Below, piece by piece: positions 22,451 to 35,242 of a stretch of DNA of 64,000 bases (its first letter is position 1; each line of letters starts with the position of its first letter). A program made the position numbers and the translations under genes. The notes beneath the pieces are model-generated. The model did no database searches, was not told where the DNA came from, and saw nothing but the letters and a program-made list of their open reading frames with translations. The DNA is from Gonapodya sp. JEL0774 (Eukaryota; Monoblepharomycota; Monoblepharidomycetes; Monoblepharidales; Gonapodyaceae): assembly GCA_027604505.1 (NCBI GenBank), contig JADIIX010000043.1:76775-140774 (forward strand), written 5' to 3'.

Positions 22451-24158
22451 TCATCCATCTATAATATCGTTGCCGGCTGTCGCATCGCTACTGGCGGCGG
22501 ATATCATGTCTTTTAACATCCAGCCGGGAGAAGATTTAGCGTAACGAAGTGGGGAAGTCACCACGGCGTCATATGCACGATCTGGTAGCAAGTACTTGGC
22601 AAACCGGAGTGACCAACTGTTAGTGACGCACAATATGAGTGATCAACTCCCAAACTTCAATTTTCATGCGAAGTGCATGCTCACGAATCGCCTCCAACCG
22701 GGTACCTGACCAGTGGGAACCTAGATGTAACTGCATGATCGACCGTCCTGGCTACATAGAATGCGGGGATACCAGTCTGCATAAGATTCTCGTTGAGCTT
22801 TCCACCAGCAGCCATCAACCGAATGTGCGGAAGATATACCGCGCTGAGAGAGTGTTTTGTGAATGGAGAGATAAGGTTAACACCTTTCTTCCAGATCGGA
22901 GTCTCGATGGCACCTGTTTGTCGCATTTTTAAATATTGGCCACGAAACGATTACAGTTCATGTGAAAACACACCGGGTTCAATAAGCGAAACTGCAACCC
23001 CGAGAACCGAAAGCTCGTTTCTGAGAGCATCGGAGATGGCCTCCACTGCGTGTTTCGAACCAGTATAGATACCACTCAGAGGCGCCGTACCGATTCCCGC
23101 AAGACTGCTTATGACAAGTATGCGACTTCCTACACCTAGAAACGGCCGGGTGATTAGAGGATTCGTTTGATGTCTGCAAATCACAGTCTTACCATGCCTC
23201 CGCAAAAGGGGCAGAAAAGCTTGACAAGTTTCAATAACTCCAAACACATTTACATCAAAAACTTGACGGTAATCTGAAGAAGGAATCAACTCGATGGGCC
23301 CCGCGTGTGGAATACCTACAACAAATGCTCAGCACATTCACACGGCCTCACCAGAACCATCAACACTCACCAGCATTCGCAATAAGGCAGTATAGAGTGG
23401 AATTGCTCTTCTCCAGACGCTCTTCTACGGCCTTTCTGCATTCTTCGATGGTTTCTCGCTTGGTAACGTCCACAATTACCCATTCAATGGAACCTTTTCA
23501 CACAAAGATGTACAGCCTGTGGACACACGATTCTCAGCATCTCCACTCACCACCAAGTAAAGTTGCACCATGAATCCACCACGTAAAAATTTTCCACCCA
23601 ATACCAGCATTAGCGGAATTGTTCACAATTCTGTCTAGCTGGGGTTGAAGAGCCTCTCCGTCTTGTTGATTCCTTACACCTGCAAAAACACGATAGCCCC
23701 TGCGACCACTCTCAAAACAGGGCTAAAATAAACGCAAGGCATGATATAATACCTCCTAGCAAGCTCCAAGCTGCAAGCCGCTCCTATTCCTAAGGAGATA
23801 ACATTAATCGGCTGACTGTGTTTTCGGCAATTGTGGTCTGAGCCATACCAGTGCTTGCACCAGTAACTAGAATCGCAGGACGCTTATCCGAAGGTGCACC
23901 CCTTAACGGAATTGACGGATTAAAGTATGGCTGAAGTCCGAGGAACCACAAAAGCCCTGCCCAAAGGAAATCAAGCCTCCAGATGAAGGTGTCGTAAAGC
24001 CCAAGAAGCACCAAGAATGATAGTGTTGCTTGTTTCGCAGCTAGACGAGTTGCCTCGATGGCTTGCTTGACCGGATGGAATGGCCGAACATTCGTTTCTT
24101 GGAAGTCCTCATTCGTCTCTTTTCTGGGACGTATGTCCGCCTGCACGAAGGTTTGCAT
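22451..24158 (-). CDS. membrane-anchored short-chain dehydrogenase/reductase (RDH/BDH-like)
   Basis: Eight exons (24158-23849, 23789-23753, 23699-23551, 23493-23371, 23315-23193, 23135-22974, 22913-22685, 22616-22451) encode about 432 residues. The N-terminal region has a hydrophobic anchor (LSFLVLLGLYDTFIW and LDFLWAGLLWFLGL). The Rossmann core shows ILVTGASTGIGAACSLELAR for cofactor binding, IEWVIVDVTKRE, the NAG strand, and the catalytic Ser in ISSLAGIGTAPLSG with YTGSK for Tyr and Lys. The sequence is nearest to retinol dehydrogenase, 17-beta-HSD6 and D-beta-hydroxybutyrate dehydrogenase types, so an NAD(P)-dependent oxidation of a hydrophobic alcohol at a membrane is likely. The TGASTG motif is split by the first intron. 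The start is the ATG beginning MQTFVQADIRPR; an upstream open stretch lacks family support. Confidence 0.85.
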
Positions 24159-24405
24159 CGCTATGTGTGAGAGATGAGGTACGCGAAGGAGAAACGCTCT
24201 GAAAATTTTCGTGTACGAAAGCTTTCGTGTATAAAAAGCACCAGTCTCTGTTCTCTGAGTGACGTCAGCCCAACCACCATTGGGTACACTACATTGCACC
24301 CCTAACAAATCAAATCAAATTTCTGCCACCAACGAATAAAGATGATGGAACATTCAAGTTGTAATATTAATGTGCGCTAAAGAAATGGAGAGCAATATCC
24401 CCCAA

Positions 24406-27400
24406 TCAATTACGGCCTGCCATGCAGGCGGCTTGATGACTAAACCCGATAGCTGGAGAGGAGAACTGGGTATGCGTAAAAGCATCTGCAGGCAAAACAT
24501 GTAAAGGTGACAAATGACTGAAGAAAAGTTGGCGTGACTAGGGCACTCACTGACAATCAACCACACAATAGAAAGGCCCATTGTCGCAAAGAGAGCAAAC
24601 ATTAAACGAGATTTGTGTCGTAGCCTTTGGGGGAAGGAGCGACGATATTTTGAAGTCATCGGCCTGTCACACGGATAACGTAAACCCACTTCTCTACAGC
24701 GACGGCGGTAAGGTACCACCCGCCTGTCCCGCTTGCAACAGCGATGAGCCCAAAGTAGACGGCGTAGCTCCAATAGAGTCGGCCAACCATAAGATATTGG
24801 ACTGCATAAAGGGGGAAGGAAGTTTCATGCAATTGAACCAGTGCTTGATGCCAAACTGCTGAGGGTATGAACACACTCACAACATATCGCTCCCTGCACA
24901 ACAAGCATCACCGCACTAGCAAGACCGGTGGCCCTTGCTGGCTCCGGTTTCTTCATCACACCCACTAAATAAGGTGCTACCAACCAACCGCCGCCTACTC
25001 CGACTGATGCCACAACCACACCTGCTACAAATGCCAGGGCAGGAACTCCAATGGTATTTTGAAGCGTATCCCACATAAATGGATTCTCCCATGGTTGTTC
25101 CAATTCTTGTCGCCGCTTAGCCTCATCCAGTGCTGAACTCGAAACAAGCCGGCCATTCACCTGAACATAGGTTTGTGGTACCACGGGTCGGGCCGCACCA
25201 GCTTTAGAAGCACCCGCCCGTACCCCGGTTCCAACCAATCTCCCAGCTTGTTGTCTTGCTGTAGACTTCCCTGTCTTCACCTGCTCTGGAGGTGCGGTCA
25301 CTGTGTACGCCTTTGGCGTCGCGACTGCCCTTGCCCTCTCAATCTGCTCCCTCATCACAACCGTATCATCGAGTCCATCTACACCCGTCGCAGTCGTAGA
25401 TATCGTAGTCATGCGAGCATTCGACGCAGCAACTTTTTCGAGGCGAATTCGTTGTTTCTCCTCCTCTTCGAAATCCTCCCGGAGCCATGCGCCAATAATA
25501 AGGCCAGTACCAAGGAGGACAGCGATGGCAAACCTGTGTAATAGATTTTTGAGCGAAAGAGGACGTCGGCGAAAGCCTGCCATTCGATCACCAACTACAA
25601 ACCCACCATGTCAAGAACCAATACTCTGCCCCACATGCCTTCCTCACCACGACTTTTTCTGCGGCTGTGAAAAAGCAAATAAAGCAGCTAAACAACACTG
25701 GGGGAACGAAATGAGCTGGGTGGGAGATGTCGTAGTTGTCGCCGCGGTACTGTGCCGCGCCTGGCGCCGCGGTTATACCTCTACCAGCGCCGGGATACAT
25801 GTTCATGTTCATGCCGACTGGGACAGAGGTTGAAAAGGCGTAGGGGTACGGCGGGTAAGTGCCTGGAGTGGACGCTGCGAGAGACAGGGCTATATCTGAT
25901 CGTGTAGGCCCCGGGCGGGTCACAGACAATCCTGTGGTTGTGTTGGCGGCGGGAGTGGTGCCCTTTTTGTCACTTAACTCTCCCACCGTGACCCCGGAAT
26001 CCACCCGCCTGTCTGCATCTCTGCCAACCCCAATTGCCGACCACGCTTTCTTTGCTTCATCTTTTGGCGATTCTGGAGGACTTGGCAGCGACCCTGCTGA
26101 GTCCATGCTCGCCCGACCTGCTCCGACAGCGCCTCCACCTGCGCGTCGACCCAAAAACGTTCCACGCTCGTCGTCGGATTCGTCCTCCAAGAAGGCATCG
26201 TAGACGCCGTCAACGGGCCTAGGTAACGCCGTGCCGACGCTTGAAAGAAGCGGAGGAGTGGGGCCAGGAGTGGGCGCAGATGACGCCGAAGCACGACCAT
26301 TGCCTGCGTTGGCGCGCTCGACTTCCTCGCTACCATCCTCACTGCTATCCTCCTCACTGCTGCTGTCGTCCTCGCTGCTCTCTATACTGCTCCTACTGCT
26401 CTCACTGCTCTCACTGCTGTCCACAACAACGAATCCTCTTGCCTTTGCCGGGTCCATCTGCTTGCTGAGCTCTAAATGGTTCACATCGTCCGAATCGTCG
26501 TCTTCACTCTCCCTTTCCCACCCGTAGCCCCTCGTCCTCCCCTGACTTAGCTGCATCCGCATTTTGGCGTGCGGATCCGACTTGCTTTTGAAACTCCTGT
26601 TCTTGCTCTTCGTTCCTTTGCTCCCCTTCTTGGTTCTGCCCTCTTCCAAGTCCGCGTTTTCGTCGTCGTCATCAAGCGTCTTGTATTCACCACCTGAATC
26701 CTTCGTCCTGGCTTTGCTTCCCTGGCGAAAGTAGCGATCGACGGAGAGCCACGCGGGAGCGGGTTGGAGCCACCTTGTACCCTTTTGGTTGGAAGACTTC
26801 TTGGTGGTAGAGGACTTCTTTGCCTTTGACTTGTCGACTTTGAATCCACTTTTCCCCTTGCCTTTCTGAAATTCATCCCTGACCTCTTTTCCAAAACCGA
26901 CCATATCACTCGGCTTGCCTTTTTTTGCAACCACCCCCATCTCTCTGCCTCCATCCTCGTCCACACCCGAAATCCACAAGCCCTCTTCAAGGTGGGAGTC
27001 AAAAACCTTGCGGACGTCGGTCACGAGTGCCGCGCGATGGGTTTCGCGCTGCCACACCAGGACAGTTTTGGCAAGGAGGAGGTGAGCGGTGTAGGTGGTT
27101 TGGGCGGCAAGGACGAGGCACAGAATGTAGGCGGGGGTGACAAGGTTCAGATAGACACCTTTTGAAGGTTGTGAGGCAGTTCTCATTCGGTTAGTGAATC
27201 ACGCTTGCTTTTACAAGTGCAACCGAAACCATCGAACAGAAACCCCGAAGGCGACCGCACACATCACCAAGAATGTCCTATCCTCATTCAGTGCTCAGGC
27301 TTCCATTTTTCTTTGTTTTCACATCCCGACACTGGCTCAAAATCACGGATGGGGCATCTCCAGGAACAGTCAATCCTCCACCTCATGTCACCCATCTTCA

Positions 27401-28072
27401 ATCCTAGCTGCCCTGCACCAACTCAAGGTCTCTCCTCTGTTGATCTCTCCTGATGTCCGAGTAAAATCCTTGCCTTTTCACACATCACATCGCACAAATG
27501 TGACAACCGTGGCAGAAAGATGTGATGAACTCACCGAGGATAGAGCCAGCAAGAGCGTAAGGCACGAAAAGAGCGACGGCAGGGGCGTCAACATATTTTC
27601 TGTGCAAGATGAGGATGACGAGCGTGTACTATAGCAAATTGGGAACTGAGTCGTTAAGGATCCGATGTTCTCTGTCCAAGTGAGGCGAGGTGAAGGTTGC
27701 TCACCCCAAAAGACATGGCAGATGCGATGGGAACGGCGAAGTGGATGTCGACCTGCGGATTCACCAAGCGGGCAATCCAGAGAATAGCAGGAGTGAATGA
27801 CCAGAGTTTGAACTCACGGCGAGGAAAATGAGCAGCAGGGGAACAAAAAGAGCCGCACCACCAATACCACCAGTCATAGCCAGCTGTCGGTTGGTGGGTA
27901 ATACAAGTTGAGGGAGAGAATAGCATTGTGGGGTGGTGCTTTAGATGCAATTTGTCAAACCTGCGTATCACCATTGACTTACCAGGGTTCCTCCTGCCAG
28001 AAACACGGATGATAGAAGCATCCCGATGGATAGCGAGAGTTTCGGCAATCCGGCAGCAACAACTGAAGCCAT
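24406..28072 (-). CDS. TauE/SafE-family sulfite/anion exporter with very long cytosolic loop
   Basis: Nine exons (28072-27983, 27883-27818, 27752-27705, 27628-27535, 27158-25607, 25533-24881, 24801-24690, 24624-24551, 24452-24406) encode about 911 residues. TauE/SafE proteins are multi-pass permeases linked to sulfite or organosulfonate export. The first half has MTGGIGGAALFVPLLLIF and YALAGSILGVYLNLVTPAY; the second half has FVAGVVVASVGVGGGWLVAP, VQGAICFQYLMVGRLYW and a final helix SRLMFALFATMGLSIVW. Between them lie about 430 mainly disordered residues rich in Lys, Ser and acid runs. Such a loop is known in fungal members, but this is long. The N-terminus begins close to the first helix, so an upstream exon may be missing. 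The substrate is inferred only from the family. Confidence 0.82.
26315..26440 (-). repeat. Ser/Glu-coding microsatellite-like tract in the TauE/SafE loop
   Basis: Imperfect CTG/CTC/CTA triplets on the plus strand encode, on the minus strand, alternating Ser-Ser-Glu units in the disordered cytosolic loop. Likely to vary in length between strains. Confidence 0.7.
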
Positions 28073-28730
28073 GCCTGCGTTTGAGATAGGGTCTGACTGA
28101 TCCTCCTTCCTCGAAGACTTCTCGTCTCGGCTGCGAATCCGTGAGTGGTGTTAAACTTCCAAAGATTGTTGGGGGCTCTGCTTCCTGCGATTCCCGAAAC
28201 GACTATTATATTATGTGCCCCGGTGGTATCTGGATGGTGGTGGCGGTGATGTTCACTGGACTGCAAGTATATTACCAATGAACGTAATAAACACAGGCAC
28301 CCATTCTTTCTTCCCCGGTATACCCTTTCGTCTTTCACCAGTGGTAAAACTGCTAATAATAGCTACCGAATCCCTTTTGACCGCAACGGAACAGAGGACG
28401 AACGCACATTGTGATGAAGCAAGAAGGGGAGTGCAGTAGTTATAGAAGTGAAAAGAAGAAATCAGTAATGTAAAGATAACGTGCGCTTTGCGTTGTGGGA
28501 GTTGATTCTGCAATTTGTTGACATCCAGTACCAAAGGAACTTGTTCACATCCCACCAGCTCAGAGAACAACCCGTTTGTAGAGCTCATTTTCTGGAGATG
28601 TATGTTAGTTATAATTAATACTTGTGAGTTCATGGGTCGCGCATGACTCATCCTGTGTCTCGATTCTCATGGTTACTGGACGCAGTATTCTATTTGGCGT
28701 GATTATGTAACCTCTGCTCACAACTCCATC
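28073..28730. other. region between TauE/SafE gene and GST gene
   Basis: A 658-bp stretch. A minus-strand open frame from about 28585 (ATG giving MSSTNGLFSELVG) to 28253 contains a hydrophobic run but matches nothing I know. It could be 5' exons or leader of the TauE/SafE gene, or non-coding. I do not call a gene. Confidence 0.3.
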
Positions 28731-30191
28731 TTACTCAAGCGTATCCAGCTCGGGATCTAAACGAAAGACGAAGAAGACCAAAGTTGAGTGGTGAGGTAAT
28801 GATGCAGGAAGAAGATAGAGTGACAATCCTTCCCAAAGAAACCACCCCTCCTGCCCACCGTTTCAAACCCACATTTTCTGAACACTCCCGTCTCATTGAA
28901 TTTCTGACACCTGTCAGACTCGCGATAGGCTTTGATCCTCGGTCGAGAGAGAACAAGATCTCGAAGCGCTATCAAGCGAGGGGTAGATCGGGTGGCGATG
29001 GCGAAAGCTCGAGGGAACGCATATTCTCAAAGGTCATGTGGTGTGGGATGTGCGCATTCCAGGACATCGAATTCAGTTTGCTGACACCATCCACAGCACC
29101 CAAAACTCACCCAGTCCCAACAAAGTATGTGCTATCGACAAATCCACATGACTGAACCTCTTGTCACTGCCCAACATGTAGGGTCCTCCACTCCACTCGA
29201 TCTGCCTCTCCCAAAATCCAAGAAACTTCGGGATCCTTTGCTCCCGAAAAATTGCGGAACGCTTCTTGGCTTCGGAGACTTGATCTTCATAGTAGAGGGA
29301 GGTAGCGATGGGGTGGTGGGTGTCGTGGACTGGGGTGGGCGGGATTTCAATGTGAGGCGAGGAGGTGACGAAGGGAGAGTCAGGATTCCCACACTAAATT
29401 TACCATCAGCAAGAGAACAAAGCATCCCTACTCACCCTCGGTCACAAAATCGGTCACCAGACACTGCAACTGATTCGCTTTCTCAGCCCATGCTTCGGCA
29501 GGGTCTGTCTCTGGCAAGAGCACTCCAGGATGTCGTTTTGAGAGATACAGGAGGATGTTCGAAGTTTGGAAGAGGAGATGGCCGTCAATGAGGAGGGCCG
29601 GTGGGGCGAAGACGGGTGCATTGGGAGGAATGCCGTTCTGCGGGGGTTCAGTGGGCAAGGGGCGGGGTGGTGGGGGTTGGGAGTTAGAGGGACGGGAGCG
29701 AGGAGAGGAGGTGGAGGAGAAGGACAGGACAAAGTGAGGCAAGGGAATAAAGGACGAGAGGCGGAGATGCAGAGCACGCTGTGACAATGGAGGTGCCATT
29801 TGACTGGATGGTTGACGTGTGCGCATCAGTTTGGACGGTGGTCGTTAAACTCACGACACGGGAAAGGCAATGGGAGGATAGGAAAAACTCACTGTTTTTC
29901 TAAGGCAGACGCTCAACTCGTTACGATGCCGATCCATGTGAAGACGCAACTTTGTACATCGTAAGAAGCATCCCCAGCCGACAGAGCGATCAAGACGAGA
30001 ACTCATTCATTCATTCTGGACTTTACCTTGAGCAAATCGAAAATGGCCGGTTCTCCCCCACCATTTTCAGTTGGTTGGAGAGCTGTGTCTGTATATGACA
30101 CACCTGCCTCCTCCAATGCTAGTCGAATGTACTCGCCTCTTCCAGGAAGTCCAGGCCAGTAGTATAGAATAGTATCGCGTGAGCCTGTCAT
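28731..30191 (-). CDS. glutathione S-transferase
   Basis: Five exons (30191-30027, 29637-29436, 29329-29111, 29025-28873, 28756-28731) encode 254 residues. GSTs conjugate glutathione to electrophiles or act as peroxidases in the cytosol. The N-terminal thioredoxin-like domain starts MTGSRDTILYYWPGLPGRGE, with the Tyr expected for mu/alpha/sigma-like classes, and contains FAPPALLIDG and LLFQTSNILLYLSKR (glutathione gamma-glutamyl contact Gln-Thr-Ser). The helical C-terminal domain includes FLGFWERQIEWSGG, HVDLSIAHTLLGLEYAFPRAF and ends FRKYPELDTLE, a standard ending in fungal relatives. Intron 1 is long for this window (about 390 bases); the last exon is 26 bases. No targeting signal is visible. 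The transferase class cannot be fixed from sequence alone. Confidence 0.88.
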
Positions 30192-30381
30192 TGTAGAGGA
30201 CTCAGTTTGGGAACAAAATGGCCGGAGCGGGTTTATGGATTAGCCGACTGTGGTCATCATGGGGAGCGCTGCTCAACTGATCGGCTAGGGAAAGACTTAC
30301 TATTTTTAGTACATTTTAGTCTTCTTTTCGTCCCATTTCCTGGCCATTCTTTAATCGTATTTTCTCTTGCATTTTCGTGAG

Positions 30382-32718
30382 ATGCGCGTCGGGGTCTTTG
30401 CATCGGGCGTTCTACTCCTGCTGCTGGTCTCCATTGGGTCTGCGACCGACCTTCAACTTCCTCTGGTTTCGTCTACGCATCAGAAACAGGACTTGGACTC
30501 ACTGAACCAAATCAACCAAATCAACTTGCTGCCGAATTCACACTCCTTAGCTCACACACTCTCTCACACCAACGTGCTGCGATGTCGTTTACCACAATTA
30601 CACGAGACTCCACTCGACATGTCCTCTCTTGCTGATGAACTCGACTTGGACATTTGGGCACTGGGTCGTTCCCCAGATGCCCCCACGATTGACGTGGGCA
30701 TTCGAAATACTCCCGAAGCACTGAGGAACTTGCGCTCACGTCTTCCAGACTGCTCCACTTTGATACGTGACGTCAAAACACTGATTGCTGAGGAGCAAAT
30801 TGCCATGGCTGCCGTGACCGACATATCGGCGGGCAGATTCTTCGACACCTATCACCCTTATAGTGGTATCGTCTCATTTCTCTCGGAGCTCCACAACGCC
30901 TACCCGCGCCTTGTTCCCGTCTTCAACACCTCGATCGGCGTCTCAATTGAGGGGAGAAGTCTCGTGGCGATGCACATCACAAGCATCAACTCCACGAGGA
31001 ACGAGAAACCCGTCGTTGTGTGAGTAAATGGTCCGGAGAGATGTCATGTGGACTATAACAGAAGGAAAGATTATATCCTGGATCCCTTGACTCGTCACGG
31101 CGAGTTAGCTGTCGGTGGAGTAGAAACCACGAATAGAGGGAACCTTGCGCACCCGCGGCAGGACCACATATAGAACAACCTGCCTTCGTTTTTCTGATCA
31201 GGTTCATTTTTTTTTTTTTTTTTTTTGTGCGCTCTCCCTCCAAAGCCTCACCGCCGGCATACACGCTCGCGAATGGATTGCACCATCTTCTTGCCTTTAC
31301 ATCGTCGCGGAGTTACTGACACGGGTGAGGGCAGGACGTATAGGCGTTAAAAGAAGTGGGGTGGCTGATGAATTGAAGTGATGTTTCGAGGGGGAAGCCG
31401 AAACAAACTGAAGCGCACTTGGTGTCGCTGATCTGTGTTCGAATATCTTATCCTCATCCACCCCGCTTTTTGTCGTCCGCTAACCTCAGTATGGCTCAGA
31501 CCCCACTGCCACCAGTATCCTTGACTCAGTAGAGTTTGTTGGTGCGTACCCCACGAAGCTGTCCAGAACCTAATCTCTCTCGACTCCACGGCTCTCACTC
31601 CACCGCACCCTCTGACCTTGAAAAAGTGATCCCCTCGCTGAATCCAGATGGATACGAATATTCGAGAGATGTGGACCGGATGGTATGCCGTGACATGATG
31701 TTTCTGACGCTCTCTCACGATCCATTGACACCTTTTGATACCGGGAACATGTCAGTGGCGTAAAAATCGTCGTCGGAACTCAGACGGATTCTCTCACGGG
31801 GTGGACTTGAATCGCAATTTTGGTATGTGCGTCTGGAGGTGGTCCCACGCAACACTACTTGTGTGTGCATATTATGCCATCCACATGTCACTCGTCCCTC
31901 GCCCACTGTACCAAACCCGCAGACGACCATTGGGGATTCCCTGGTGCTTCAAGTATCCCCTCGAGTGGAACATACCGCGGAACTAGGGTTGCCTCGGAGC
32001 CCGAAACACAAACGGTGCAAAACTACTTGCTCCGTGTGAAATCTGCGGGAAGAAATGTTATTGCTGGTATAGATTTGCATAGTTATGGTCAGGTACGTAC
32101 GAGAAGGAGATGGCGCAATGCTACAGATCATCCAACTTTCTTCATCATTGGTGACACCACTCATTTACAAATACCTTCTATCTAAACATTTAAACAAGGA
32201 CATCCTTCGCTCGTGGGGATGGACTACTGCCGATTCATCCAACGAAAAGATCCTCGCCGCTCTCGGTGACCGGATGTCACAGGCATCACTCGCTGTGCCA
32301 CGCGGCCCGGGGGAAGGTAAATCTGTCAAGTACGCAAGTTTCAAGGCCTGTAATTTGTATGTGACAAGTGGGAGCACTGGTAAGCTGGTTGGGTCATTTT
32401 CTTTTGTGGGGTCATCATTGTTTAGGTGATATATGTTTTTCACACGGCGTTGGAACCACAGATGATTGGTACACAAGCCACCTTGGCGCGACGGGATGGA
32501 CTGTGGAACTACGAGACAAGGGTGCCCGAGGATTTGTGCTGCCGCCAAGTTTCATCGTGCCTGTTGGCATCGGTGAGTGTCATGTGATGATTTTTTGCAA
32601 AGGCATCACTCACGATCACATGGGTTTGTGGTGTGGACACACAGAAGCTTATGCGATGATTGTGGCGCTTGTTGAGGGTATCTTAGACATTCCGGGGGGC
32701 ATACCACCAAACAAGTGA
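30382..32718 (+). CDS. secreted M14 zinc carboxypeptidase
   Basis: About nine exons and roughly 490 residues. The start ATG gives MRVGVFASGVLLLLLVSIGS, a clear signal peptide, followed by a propeptide region of about 150 residues. M14A peptidases trim C-terminal residues outside the cell or in vacuoles. The metal site is GIHAREWI (His and Glu) plus IDLHSYGQ (second His). Substrate-site strings are VIPSLNPDGYEYS and GVDLNRNF, then ASEPETQTVQNYL, and the catalytic Glu is in GWTVELRDKG. It ends EGILDIPGG and a short tail. The intron before the GIHAREWI exon contains a run of 20 T (31207-31226). One unusual point is that EPET follows a short exon ending SSGTYRG. Whether it prefers aliphatic or basic C-terminal residues cannot be read reliably. 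Confidence 0.88.
31207..31226 (+). repeat. poly-T tract in carboxypeptidase intron
   Basis: Twenty consecutive T just upstream of the acceptor of the exon carrying the zinc-binding HARE motif. It acts as an extreme polypyrimidine tract and is likely length-polymorphic. Confidence 0.9.
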
Positions 32719-32906
32719 TGGTCTGCACACGGCAAGTGAATTCCTGAAGAAATGGTGATTGAACCAGCATGAAATCCAGAAATAACGAGTGTGCTATAGT
32801 TCTATTACAAGAAGCAGTTTACGAACGATGTTCAATTACAGTTGTTTGTAATAACGGAGGGAGGTACATCCTTCCCGGGACTCTGACGGTCGAGACCACC
32901 GCCACC

Positions 32907-35053
32907 TCACACCGCCTTGCACTGCTCCCCAATCCACCGATGCCGTCCCGCACTCTTCCCTTTCCCCTCAGAACCTACCCCACCACTTGCCCCACCACTC
33001 CACATTGAGTCTACAATCTCCAGACTGGCACCCAAACACCATCCCATTTCTACACCGTCGACCTTTTTGATGACGCGGATAGTTCGGTCAGAGGGTACGT
33101 CGTACCCCTTGTGGAGGAGTGCGTACATGTAGGTCATATCCATACAAAAGTGGGGATTTTTGCGGGCAAGAGCGCGAATGGGAAGCAGCTCTCGCGATGC
33201 TGAAGCACCGTTGGAACGGTTGACCTCTGCGTCTTCGTCATACCCGCACACGTCCCTCGACCATCGCTCCACATCGGCCACAGTGACACGCTCCCCTAAA
33301 TCAAGTTTCTCGAACCTGTCGTAGAAGAAAGAGATGGCGACAACTTCGCCAGGGAAGGACTCGCGGATTTTCGGCATGTACACGCCGTCAAAGGAGCAAG
33401 GGTGGACGGGGCATTCCTCATCCTTGTTGAACAGGCCAGAGTGCTGGGTCGTGCGAGCGAGACAGCGGTCAAAGTCAGAGAGGGCCACGGTGGTGTCGTC
33501 GGTCGTGGCGCTTTCACTGCCCTCGGGAAGTTCGAGGTCGTCAAATGCATGCGCGGGAAGACAGCCGGCAGCCTTATCAGAACCGGCGGCGATTTTTGTC
33601 CGAGCTTCCATCAGTCCGTATCCCAGATATGAATGCTGGTAGAGCTCATAGCGACGACCACCAAACAGTATTTCAGCGCGATGATCGCGTGCGGCGGGGT
33701 GAGTGTCCGGGAAAGAAGGGTTGGGCTCGAAAACAATCTGCGTGGAGCCGCCTCCGAGGTCCATTATAGCAACTGTTGCAATTTCAAAAGTTAAACATTT
33801 CCGTCCGCAGTTTCGGAGACCGTCAAGTACGAACCAGTTTGTTGCCCAGATGTCTCGGCTCCTATCCGCTTCATAAGATAGTTGACAGTCACCCAAGCAA
33901 ACACCCCTGCCACACAGGCCTCTTTGGCAATGACCTTTTGTTGTACTGAGAGAAACACACATACCTTCATCCTTTCCATCCATGACCTCCACACCCTCGT
34001 CCCCTTCCAGTACTTTAAACGGGAACTCCAGTTCGAGCCTGTTCCGTACCTCCCTTAAAATGGCGTCGCTCTTCTCAGGTCCAAGCTTCCTGAGCCCGGC
34101 AGTAGCCTTCACCGCAACAGGCGTACACCCTGCCACCTCTTTGGGTACAACGTCCATCGCCGCCTCGAGAAGGTTATCAAGGCTTCGTGCAGCCCGGGCG
34201 GGGTCATCAGGGTACGCGGACAGGCCCGGTTCCACATGCATGAAGAACTCCTCTTCGAGTGTCGGGTCGAGTTTGCAGAAGTTGAAACGGTACACGTGAA
34301 TGCGGGAGCCAGTGGAGCCAGCATCGAGCATCAGGACGTGTTGGACGAGAGGAAGGTGGGGTGCGGCGGGGATGGTGCAGTGGGGTGTGGTCATTGTTGG
34401 AAGGAACGGTTTCCCTGGAGGAGAAAGAGCGATAGAGTGAGACAAAAGTGATTCAACTCAGGTGCTTGGCTCTCCGAAGGGCGACCAGGAGCGTCTATTT
34501 GCGTGCCAAAAATCTCCGGTAACACTTCAGAAGACATTGTCATTCGCGATCACAGTCATTCTTCAAGAGAACTACGATATTGACATCAACATTCACTTTG
34601 ACATTGTCGAGCATTTTCAAGCGTGTACACTGTATCCCAGAGATCCAAAACTAGTCGGCCATTCAAACTCCTCCCTTTCTCCGACTCACCTGACGCTCCC
34701 ATCCTTACTGTCCTCGATCCATTCCAGCTCCAGATGCTGACCTCTGTTACGAAGAGCCATCCTAGACCGATGAGGGCCGCGACGGTCGCGAGTAATCGGG
34801 GCCCCGACGAGAATCGTCGAAAGAACCACCCGAGCCATGCCACAAGCTGGACCATCAACAAGTCCTTCTGTCCGACACTCTTCTCGTCTTTTTCTTTTGG
34901 TACAGAGATGAAGAAAACCCCGTTGGTGTTCATGACGGCGGGGGGCCGTAACGAGCTATTCGATTGAGTTTCAGGAGTATTCGTCCCGGATACCGGATGC
35001 GTTGTGTCCCGATTGCTACGTGGTTCCGTTTGTACGTCTTGTGTTGGGATCAT
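32907..35053 (-). CDS. Golgi GDA1/CD39-family nucleoside diphosphatase
   Basis: Four exons (35053-34690, 34414-33965, 33906-33835, 33772-32907) encode 583 residues. These type II membrane enzymes hydrolyse GDP/UDP in the Golgi lumen, supplying GMP for nucleotide-sugar exchange during glycosylation. The N-terminal cytosolic stretch is followed by one membrane helix (LLATVAALIGLGWLFV). All apyrase conserved regions are present: DAGSTGSRIHVYRF, ATAGLRKLG, LEGDEGVFAWVTVNYL (formed across the second intron) and MDLGGGSTQIVFEP. CSFDGVYMP and MGWCLGASLEIVDSMW complete the C-terminal half. The start at 35053 is the first ATG of the open frame giving MIPTQDVQTEP. GDPase versus UDPase preference is not decided by the sequence. 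Confidence 0.9.
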
Positions 35054-35242
35054 TACCCCATGAACCCTAGCTGTGACATCCACAGGTGGTGTTCAGTGGG
35101 AACTGGTGGAGAGCCACGCAAACTGACGTCTGTTGAAGTTCGGACATTGTACAGCAAATAACAATACAACAGGTCCTTCCGTGATCTATTCCATTGGTTA
35201 ATTTAGATTCAGATGAGATACAATTCAGATGAAATACAGCGG

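Noticed and set aside
28253-28651. Minus-strand open frame with a hydrophobic stretch
   Set aside because: No family match and no clear splice link to the TauE/SafE gene; kept only as a note on the gap.
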